NCBI RefSeq assembly: GCF_004363655.1
Contig: NZ_SNZH01000024.1
Location: 1-64,000 of the forward strand
DNA: 64,000 bases
Reading direction: 5' to 3'
DNA from: Tahibacter aquaticus
GTDB lineage: Bacteria; Pseudomonadota; Gammaproteobacteria; Xanthomonadales; Rhodanobacteraceae
Positions 41,480 through 49,400 of the stretch are shown piece by piece (the stretch's first letter is position 1; every line of letters starts with the position of its first letter). The notes below the pieces were generated by a model. That model saw nothing but the letters and a program-made list of their open reading frames with translations. It did no database searches and was not told the DNA's origin. A program made the translations under genes and the position numbers.

Positions 41480-42565
41480 CTACTGTGGCAAAACGGAATC
41501 ATCGTGCCCCCCGACCACGCAATTGCGTCCGCGATTTTTTGCCGAGTACAAGTTGGCGTCTGCCGCAGCGAGAACTGAGCGAACTGGTGCTCCGGGCACG
41601 TGGCGGCTCACGCCCGCACAGAGAGTGACCGCAATGCCCTCCTGGAGTGCGTCCCACGAAAACGTGGCGAACGCATGCCGGATTCCCTCGCACAGGGCCG
41701 TTGCGGCGAGCAGATCAGTATTGGGCATCATCAGGGCGAATTCCTCGCCACCAAAGCGCGCCACCGTATCAGCCGATCGGCATTTCTTGCGCAGTAGCGT
41801 GCCGCTGGCGCGCAGGACCAGATCGCCCACGGCATGTCCGTGGTGATCGTTGATTTGTTTGAAGTGATCAATATCGAACAATGCCAGGGAAAGCGGCAAG
41901 CCAAAGCTGTCGGCGCGATGAATCTCGGTATCCAGTCGCTCGCCGAATTCGCGGCGGTTGGCAAGACCCGTCAGCGGATCCTCACGACAGAGCCGGTCGA
42001 GTTTGGCGCTTTTTGCGCGCAGAGCCTCGAGCAATTCCAGGTTGTCTCGATAGGCTAGCTGCAACTCTGCAGTGCGCTCATGCACCTGTTGCTCCAAGGT
42101 GGAGGCGGCGTGGCGCAGTTCGGCCAGCAGACATTCGCGCTCACTGATATCGATCACCATGCTGATCACAAGTGGCCCGTGCGGAGTGCAAATCGGCTGT
42201 AGCGCGACTTCCACGGGAAAGGTTGTGCTGTCCTTGCGACGCGCCAAAAGGGGACGTCCCTCGCCCATCGCTCGCATCGAGGGGTCACTCAGAAAGCGCA
42301 AACGGGCAGCGTGGTGCAACTGGCGCTGCGCTTGCGGAACCAGCATATCGATGCAATGCCCCAACATTTCCGACTTCTCATACCCCAACGCCGACTGCGC
42401 CTGACGGTTGCACAGACGGATCAGGCCATTGGCATCGCTGACAATGATCGCTACCGGTGCCGATTCCACGATCGCTTCCAGCAGTACCGGCAACGGGATT
42501 CCATAGTCGCAGATGGATTCGGGCATAACGGCGTTCTCGCTCACTGCCGGCGCGATCTCTGCCAT
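41480..42565 (-). CDS. PAS-GGDEF diguanylate cyclase
   Basis: 361 residues. A PAS domain (about 30-140, with DANGLIRLCNRQAQSALGY) followed by a coiled linker and a GGDEF domain (about 190-355). The active-site loop is GGEEF at 272-276. An inhibitory RxxD site (RSAD, 263-266) precedes it by five residues, so product inhibition by c-di-GMP is likely. The protein makes c-di-GMP, probably in response to a PAS-bound signal such as a redox cofactor or gas. No membrane helix, so cytosolic. An FNR-like box lies 36 bases before the ATG. The start is set by that and by the PAS boundary. Confidence 0.86.
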   Translation of the reverse strand: MAEIAPAVSENAVMPESICDYGIPLPVLLEAIVESAPVAIIVSDANGLIRLCNRQAQSALGYEKSEMLGHCIDMLVPQAQRQLHHAARLRFLSDPSMRAMGEGRPLLARRKDSTTFPVEVALQPICTPHGPLVISMVIDISERECLLAELRHAASTLEQQVHERTAELQLAYRDNLELLEALRAKSAKLDRLCREDPLTGLANRREFGERLDTEIHRADSFGLPLSLALFDIDHFKQINDHHGHAVGDLVLRASGTLLRKKCRSADTVARFGGEEFALMMPNTDLLAATALCEGIRHAFATFSWDALQEGIAVTLCAGVSRHVPGAPVRSVLAAADANLYSAKNRGRNCVVGGHDDSVLPQ

Positions 42566-42600
42566 GGCTGCGACCCTACCGGAGCAGAATAGACGCGATA

Positions 42601-42614
42601 TTGATCTGGATCAT
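42601..42614. promoter_or_regulatory. FNR/ANR-like box upstream of the diguanylate cyclase
   Basis: TTGATCTGGATCAT matches nine of the ten consensus positions of TTGAT-N4-ATCAA. It lies 36 bases upstream of the cyclase start, in its leader. A similar perfect box lies upstream of sqr. Confidence 0.5.
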
Positions 42615-42790
42615 CTTCGCGCGCGGAGGGCGCACGCAACTTGAGGGCGAGTTTCGGCGACTGAGAAACGGCCGTCGGGAGCGTCGGCCATGCGGAAGAC
42701 TTCCTGGATGAACTGCCCGGTGCCGTCGGGCGACGACTATTCCTTCCGATGCCGCGTTGCGCGGTAGATCTGTCAACTTCCCTTTAAGTT

Positions 42791-42810
42791 ACGCGGTAAC
42801 ACTGTCATTT
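42791..42810 (+). repeat. Copy of the repeat found at 22445-22464
   Basis: ACGCGGTAACACTGTCATTT differs from the 20-base unit at 22445-22464 (GCGCGGTAACGCTGTCAATT) at three positions and is in the same orientation. It lies 66 bases before a large inverted repeat with related sequence. The region 42615-42953 otherwise has no recognised gene. Confidence 0.55.
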
Positions 42811-42875
42811 TTGCTGCGGAATGAACTTTTCGCCACGTCGCAAACTATTGATTCGTAGATGCCTTGTGCGAATGA

Positions 42876-42921
42876 CAGCGTTAGCGAGCAGCGACATGTC
42901 TGGCGTTGCTCGCTAACGCTG
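42876..42921. repeat. 15-base perfect inverted repeat
   Basis: CAGCGTTAGCGAGCA (42876-42890) and TGCTCGCTAACGCTG (42907-42921) are exact reverse complements with a 16-base loop. Both arms belong to the recombinase-associated repeat family: the right arm, with its flanks GTTGCTCGCT and GCGCGG, matches 22404-22433 at 26 of 30 positions. There is no T run after it on either strand, so it is not a standard terminator for the minus-strand gene ending at 42954. Confidence 0.65.
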
Positions 42922-42953
42922 GCAATTGCGCGGTTTGGCGGGCAGTAGACCCG

Positions 42954-44651
42954 TTACCGGATCGACTTGAGATCGAACTCGAAGAAGCGGTCTGTCTTCA
43001 GTTGTTCGGCGCGATAGATGCCGGGCCCTTGCCACATGCCGAGCACGTCGTCCGAGATGCAGCGGTTGTCGGCGTCGAAGTGCCACGGATCCTTGCACAG
43101 CGAAACGACCCTGGGGTTCACGTTCCAGAATCGTGTGCACTGGTTGGGCCGGCATTGCAGCGGCGCATAAAAGGTCGAGCCGGAGGCGCCGCGGAGCGTT
43201 GCGCGGTCGGCTGGTGCGGTGCCTGCGCTGAAGCCCAGTGAGTCGTGCGGGTCGTACCACGTGTAGCAGCGCAGGTGTTGGTTGTTGGGAACGTTCGTAT
43301 AGCAACGCCGGATCGACACTCCCCTGTCGGACGTCCAGACGAAGGAGAGATTGCCGCTGTCGGGAATCCGCTCGACCACCTTGCCGAGTCCAATCTCGCG
43401 CAGGAAGGGTTTGAGCGTCGCCGGATAGCGATCACCGCCGGTGCTGCTCTGGCGTGCCGCCGGCAAGGGCGCGTTCAGGGCCGCGAGCCTCTCGACCTGC
43501 GGCAGCGTTGCCAGCTGGAAGCGCCGCGTACCGTCCGCAATCGGGATATCCCGATTGAGGTCGATCACATGTTCACGCACCAGGCCGCGCTGGTTCGCGT
43601 ACGGGTGTGCACCAAAGTCCGTGCCGTCCCACCACAGCGTCCCGGTTTCCATGTCGAGGACGACGCCTTCCGGAAGCACGTCCGGCAGGATCTGCGGCAA
43701 TGTACCGATGCGCGCGCGATTGAAGTGGCTGTTGTCCTGGCGATAGACCCGGTCGGCCACCGAATTGCGCAGTTCCACATTGTCCGGGTCGCGCCCGGAA
43801 AAACGCAGCATGCACTCCGCGGACAGCCGCAGCGCCTGAATCTGGATCAGGTGGTAACGGTAGAAGAAATCCTCGAGTTCCCGGGACTGCTGGTGGGTGA
43901 GGTAGCGCTGCGGCAGAACCACCGTGTCGAGGTAGCGATCCAGAATCGATCCGCCTGACTGGCGGAAATGCTCGGTGAGGTTATAGGGAATATTCTGGAA
44001 GGCTTCCAGCGTGCACGATTGCTCGAATTCGGCCAAGGCTATGTCTCGGTCGCTCTTGACCTGCTGGGTATCGAGCCCCATCCGCTCGGCATTGATCAAG
44101 TCCGCTTCCTTGCAGGCAAGCGCCTCGAGCATGTGCGTGGCGTTCTGCACCGGCTTGACGTACGTTTTGGCCAGGGTGTTGCTCAGCTGACGAAACTCCT
44201 GTGCCCTGAGCTGCTCGCCCAGCCGATCGAACCTCTCGCTGAGCAGATTCAGCTGGCTTTCGATCCGGCGCAGCTGCCCGGATAACGCGAGGAAACGGTT
44301 GAATTCCTGATCCAGGCCAAGGCGCCGCGTGGCCACGCCTTTGATGTGTCCGGCCACCAGGCCAGCGACCCATTTGCCGAGTCCGATGACAGGCGCCGGC
44401 ACCGCGGTTGCGGCAGCCCGCTCGGTTCGTTTGCCTGCGATCCCGATGCCGCATCCGGTCGCTGCGTCCGCCAGTTCGCCTTCCTCCAGCAAGAGGACTG
44501 CCACACTGTCATCGCCCGATGATTGCGTCTGCGGCGACGCGGATGCAGGCGTGGTCGCGATAGCAAGAAGTAGTGTTGTCAGCATTGACGGCAATGAATA
44601 TTTATGACGCCCACCGAAGAGATGGCGTCCTTTTACGATTGAAGTCGACAT
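42954..44651 (-). CDS. Large secreted protein, unknown
   Basis: 565 residues. A signal-like N-terminus (SLPSMLTTLLLAIATTPASAS) is followed by a low-complexity start, a coiled-coil helical region (about 110-210, with RRIESQLNLLSERFDRLGEQL), and a large C-terminal part rich in Trp, Tyr and Cys (CYTWYDPHD, CRPNQCTRFW, CKDPWHF), which suggests disulfides and an extracellular role. No catalytic motif or known domain was recognised. Start 44651 was chosen for the signal and GGGGTAATC leader; upstream in-frame sequence is not protein-like. The stop is 33 bases from the inverted repeat. Confidence 0.65.
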   Translation of the reverse strand: MSTSIVKGRHLFGGRHKYSLPSMLTTLLLAIATTPASASPQTQSSGDDSVAVLLLEEGELADAATGCGIGIAGKRTERAAATAVPAPVIGLGKWVAGLVAGHIKGVATRRLGLDQEFNRFLALSGQLRRIESQLNLLSERFDRLGEQLRAQEFRQLSNTLAKTYVKPVQNATHMLEALACKEADLINAERMGLDTQQVKSDRDIALAEFEQSCTLEAFQNIPYNLTEHFRQSGGSILDRYLDTVVLPQRYLTHQQSRELEDFFYRYHLIQIQALRLSAECMLRFSGRDPDNVELRNSVADRVYRQDNSHFNRARIGTLPQILPDVLPEGVVLDMETGTLWWDGTDFGAHPYANQRGLVREHVIDLNRDIPIADGTRRFQLATLPQVERLAALNAPLPAARQSSTGGDRYPATLKPFLREIGLGKVVERIPDSGNLSFVWTSDRGVSIRRCYTNVPNNQHLRCYTWYDPHDSLGFSAGTAPADRATLRGASGSTFYAPLQCRPNQCTRFWNVNPRVVSLCKDPWHFDADNRCISDDVLGMWQGPGIYRAEQLKTDRFFEFDLKSIR

Positions 44652-45299
44652 GATTACCCCAAGGAATGGACTGATACCCGACGCTGTACGCTTGGATCTG
44701 TTCTGGCGAAAGACGAACCACGGCTGTCGCTGAAGTCTCCCACACATTTATATTGTGCGCATTTGCTGCGTTTCTCGTGGATGCGCGCGAAAGCGCCTTT
44801 GCGCCCACGCGCAAGCTCGCCGGCACGCCGTGCAGCCCGACGCTCACCTCTCCGATTGTGCGATGCGGCATTCTGGCGGCATCTCTCGCCAGCCCCTAGC
44901 GGCAATCGGTGGCTTTTCCAATCATTGCGATGTCGGGCGCTTCGGAACGACTGTTGCGCCTTGGGTTGGCCGCGACGCTTGCCTCACTTCGCCATTCGCC
45001 GTGCCGTGTGCACGCCTGCGTCTTGTGTGCCGTTGCGCGCTTGACCGATCGCATCGGCTGGACGAGCGAGCTCATGGCCCGGCTTGCACCGCAGCTTGAC
45101 GATGGGCTCAAGTGTCTGGTCGGCGTCGGACGGGTTCTTGCAGGCGCATCAATGCGCGGTAACGACCCACCGGCGAATTCGCCGCGTCCGGACTGGTCCG
45201 GAACTCGCCCCGCCGGCGCAACTTCCGCTCCGTATGCCGCTGCGCATTTGCGGGTAGCGCCGCATACAATGGCAGCTTCGAAATCCCACGGCGCCCTCA
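44652..45299. other. Intergenic region of about 650 bases, no gene recognised
   Basis: Separates divergent genes. A frame on the plus strand (44909-45307) is open but has no family resemblance and overlaps the start of the pseudouridine-synthase-like gene. The ten-base word GCGCGGTAAC occurs at 45154-45163, about 136 bases before the next start. Nothing else could be assigned. Confidence 0.4.
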
Positions 45300-46022
45300 A
45301 TGACTGAACCCGTCCGTCTTTCCAAGCGCCTTGCGGCGCTGATTGGCTGCTCTCGCAGCGAAGCCGAGCAATACATAGAAAACGGCTGGGTCAGCGTCGA
45401 TGGCGCCATGGTCGAGGAGCCGCAATTCAAGGTTTCCGACAATATTGTCAGCCTGGACCCGGCAGCCAGCCTCGATGCAGTGCAACCCGCGACCATTCTG
45501 TTGCACAAGCCCGAGGGCGCGAGTGCCGGAGAAGGCGCGGATCTTGCGTGGCAGAAGATATCGCTGGACACGCGCAGCGCCGACGACAATTCCGGTGTCC
45601 GCGCACTAAAGCGTCATTTTCACAAGTTTACTATTCCCTTGGGGCTTGGCTCCGACAGCAGCGGCCTGACTGTGCTCACGCAGGATTGGCGCGTTTCCCG
45701 GCGATTGATTGAGGAAACGCTCAAGATCGAGCAAGAGTATGTTGTAGAAGTCAGCGGCGAGCTGGTGCCGGACGGTCTCACGCTGCTGAATCACGGGCTG
45801 AGTTTGGGGGGGTGGCCAATTGCGCCCTGCAAGGCCAGCTGGCAGAGCGAAAACCGCCTGCGTTTCGCGATCAAGGCGCCACAGCCCGGTCAGTTGCGCG
45901 CGATGTGCGCCCAGGTCGGGCTGACACCTCTGGCGGTCAAGCGTATTCGCATCGGCCGTATATCCATGGGCAAGCTGCCCGTCGGGCAGTGGCGCTACTT
46001 GCCGGCGAACGAGCGGTTCTGA
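45300..46022 (+). CDS. S4-domain pseudouridine-synthase-like protein without catalytic Asp
   Basis: 240 residues. N-terminal S4 RNA-binding domain (VRLSKRLAALIGCSRSEAEQYIENGWVSVDG) followed by an RsuA/RluB/RluF-type domain. In active members the loop reads GRLD-x-x-(T/S)-x-GL, and Asp is the catalytic residue. Here the segment is PLGLGSDSSGLTVLTQD: Arg and the expected Asp are missing and the loop is one residue short. The C-terminal part (VKRIRIGRISMGKLPVGQWR) matches the family. So it likely binds rRNA, but activity as a pseudouridine synthase is doubtful. Ribosome-binding site weak; the start follows the S4 boundary. Confidence 0.82.
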   Translation: MTEPVRLSKRLAALIGCSRSEAEQYIENGWVSVDGAMVEEPQFKVSDNIVSLDPAASLDAVQPATILLHKPEGASAGEGADLAWQKISLDTRSADDNSGVRALKRHFHKFTIPLGLGSDSSGLTVLTQDWRVSRRLIEETLKIEQEYVVEVSGELVPDGLTLLNHGLSLGGWPIAPCKASWQSENRLRFAIKAPQPGQLRAMCAQVGLTPLAVKRIRIGRISMGKLPVGQWRYLPANERF

Positions 46023-46438
46023 GTCGTGCGCGGTAACCCGTGCTACCCGATGCGGAAGATGTCTGTGCCTTGGCCGAACCGACCGTGATCACGTTCTTGG
46101 CTTCGTCGGGCGAACTCTGCGAACCGGCACCATCGTGTTCCTCCCCTCCCCCACTGATGCCAGAGCGTTTAGCAGCAGGAATTCGACGCGTGCCCCTTCC
46201 GCGTTCGCCGAAGTGACAACGATCGTTCCGGCGGCATGCGGTTTCCCGGTTATCGCCAAAAAGATAGACAAGCGTGGTTTTACGTTCGCGCCTATCAATT
46301 GCACTCGGCGAAATGCGGGTACGCGCAATTTTTGATGCGCGTCGCCCGCTTGCGCGGCGCAGGTGAGACGCGATGCCTATACTTGCGGAACTGGGGGATC
46401 GCAGGATGCGGTCGCCGGCAGTACACAGGGGGAAATAC
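46023..46438. other. Intergenic region before the giant surface protein
   Basis: 415 bases without a recognised gene. A minus-strand frame at about 46089-46290 reads protein-like (IFLAITGKPHAAGTIVVTSA, then EGRNTMVPVR) and could be a fragment, but I do not recognise it. GCGCGGTAAC occurs at 46028-46037, six bases after the preceding stop. The promoter for 46439 must lie here. Confidence 0.35.
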
Positions 46439-49400
46439 ATGGGCGGTACGCATCGTGCGTCGCGTGTTGGATCGTTGTGCGCTGCTTGCGCATTTTCGGC
46501 AGCCACTGCTGCAGTATTGCTGGCGACCACGGCGCAGCCGGCCGTCGCGGCCGTCACGCCGATCGACTACTACCGCATGGGCGAGACGGAAAACGCTGCG
46601 CCGGGCACCGCCAGCGCGACGCCCGACAGCGTCGGCGGAAAAACCATGACGCTGGTCGGTTCTCCGTTGTACACCGCAGATACGGCCAGCACGGCGATCA
46701 GCGCAACCGGCAGCACGAGGTCGCTGTGGTTCTTCGCCGGTACCTCGGGTAGCGCCTCGCTGCTCACCACAGCGACGGACAATGTCGGGCTTGAGGCATG
46801 GGTCAAACCGAGTTCGATGCCAGCCGGCAGCCATTGCCTCGTGTACAACGGCAGCAGCGGTGCGAACGGCTTCGGCCTTTTCATGAACGGCGCTTCCTAC
46901 GAAGCGCGTATCGGCAGCACCAGTTTTGGCGCCGCGCCGGCTACGACAACGGATTGGGTGCACCTCGCCGTCGTGCGCAGCGGTGGCGTTGCCACGTTCT
47001 ACGTCAATGGCGTGGCGAACGCGACGTCGCTGGTGGCCATGGTCACGCCAACAGGTCAGTTCGGCGTTGCCGCGTCGCCGCCCGCTTTCAGCAACGATCT
47101 CTTTTTCGGCCATGTCGACGAAGTTCGCGCCTTCACGTTCGCGCCCGGCGCGTTCGTACCGGCTGACCTGCTGATCGCACGCCGCACGGTCTCCACCACC
47201 AACGACTCCGGCGACGGCTCGCTGCGCAAGGCGATGACGGCGGCACCGGCAGGCACCATCATCGACATCCTCATTCCGGGCACGCTCACCCTGCAAAGCC
47301 CGCTGCCGTTCGTGACGGGCGCGCTCCGGATCAGCGGCCCCGGCTCCGCCAGCTTCACTATCGACGGGGCGAACCTGCATCGCCCGTTCTTCATCGATGC
47401 GCCTACCTCGGCGGTCAGCCTCAGCGGAGTGACGATCGCGCACGGCCGCGCCAAAGGCGGCAACGGCGGTGGCGGTATGTTCACCGGTGGCGGTGGCCTG
47501 GGCGCAGGCGGTGCCATGTTCGTCAACCGGGGCAACCTTACGCTGTCGGACGTGGCGTTTGCCGGCAACCAGGCCGTCGGTGGCAACGGAGGCGACAGCC
47601 GTCAAGGCCCTTCCGGTTCCGGGGGCGGCGGATTGGGCGGCGATGGTGGTTCGGCCGGATTCACCGACGGCAGCGGCGGCGGCGGCTTTCTCGGCCGCGG
47701 CGGAGATTCCCCCGTCAATTTTTCCGGCTCTGGCGGCGGCGGTGGCGTAGTTGGCAACGGCGGCAATTCCGGCAACGGCGGCGGTGGCGGGGGTGGTGCG
47801 TGGACGGCGGGACAGGACGGCCAGGCGTCTACGGGCGGAACGGGCGCTGATGGCCTGGGCGGTAACGGTGGCACCCGCACTTTTAATGGACAAAACGGCG
47901 GCGCGGGCCTGGACTATGGCGGCGGCGGTGGCGGTGGCGGTGCCAGCGGCAACTCGATCGACGGCAAGGGCGGCGCAGGCGGCCGCTTTGGCGGTGGCGG
48001 TGGCGGTGCATACGATTTTTCCACCTACGGACATGCAGCCGGCGCGGGCGGTGAATTTGGCGGCGGTGGTGGCACCCTTGGCTACGCTGGCCAAAATGCG
48101 GGCGATGGTGGTTGGGGTGGCGGTGGCGGCGGCTCGCGATACGGCAAACCCGGTACGAGTGGATTCGGCGGCGGTGGTGGGTCTGCCTCCAACGTCACCG
48201 CACAGGCCCCCGGCGGCGCCTTCGGGGGGCGCGGCAGTGTCGGGTACTCCCTGGGCGGTGCGGGCGGTGGCGGTGGCGCACTCGGGGCTGCGGTATTCGT
48301 GCGCGCCGACAACGGCGCGACACTGACCGTACGGGAGCCGCAATTCGATGTTGGCACCGTGATGGCGGGCGCGGCCGGCGGCGAGATCCTTGGCAATTGC
48401 CTCAGCTTCTGTGCGCTCGGCGGCACGGCGCGCGGAGAGACGATGTTCCTGCTGGGCGGCGCGACGACGCTGGATGTGAGCTCCGGCACGCGCACAATTC
48501 CAGGCACGATCGGCAGCAGCGCCGCGGCTCCCGCCGCCCTGGTCAAGACGGGCGCCGGCACGCTTGCGCTCTCAGCCAACAGCATCGAACTGGGCAACGT
48601 CGACGTTGCCGCGGGCACGCTGCAAGTGAATGGCACGCTCGGTTCGCCGCAGGTGAGTGTGGCCAGCGGCGCGGCAATCGGCGGCAGCGGCACGGTCGTG
48701 GCGTTGCAGGTTCACGCCGCAGCAACGCTCGCGCCCGGTGCCGGCGTGGGCAATCTGACCACCGGTGGCCTGTCGCTGGCGGGCGCCATCCACTACAACT
48801 GGCAGCTGCTCGACGCCAGCGCTGCCGCGGGCATCGGCTACGACACGCTTACGATCAATGGCGCGCTCGATCTTTCCGGCGCAAGCGGCTCCAAAATCAA
48901 TTTGTGGACGCTGTCGTCGATGGCACCCGATGTCAGCGGACTTGCGTCGAACTTCGATGCCGAGGTTGCCGCGTCGTGGACGCTGATCCACACCACCGGC
49001 GGCATCAGCGGATTCAGCGCCGCAAGCTTTGCCATCGTCACCGGCGCTGAGAACGGCACCAGCGGCTTCGCCAATCCCTACGCAGGCCAGTTCTCGGTGG
49101 CCGTGGTGGGCAACGATCTGGTGTTGAAATACCTGCCCGCGCAGGAAATCGCGATCGAGCAACCCGTCGGAACGGATGTGGCCGACGGCGGTTCGCGTGA
49201 CTTTGGCCTGGTCAATCTGGGCACCAGCGGAACCTTCACCTTCACCCTCTTCAACCGCGGTGGCGGCCCAGACCTGCTGCTGAGCGGTAACCCGCTGGTC
49301 GCCGTCAGCGGTGACAACGCGGCGGAGTTTGTCGTCACCCGGCAGCCGTCCTCGCCAGTCACGGCGGCGGCGGGCAGCACTACGTTCGATGTGGCGTTCA

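Noticed and set aside
42876-42921. Intrinsic terminator for the minus-strand gene ending at 42954
   Set aside because: The stem is perfect, but no T run follows on the minus strand, and both arms belong to a repeat family also present at 22.4 kb.
44909-45307. Plus-strand gene of 132 codons
   Set aside because: It is open but shows no family resemblance or ribosome-binding site, and overlaps the start of the S4-domain gene.
47454-48297. Tandem-repeat array or CRISPR-like region
   Set aside because: The GGC-rich periodicity is the coding sequence of a Gly-rich protein segment; there are no regular spacers.
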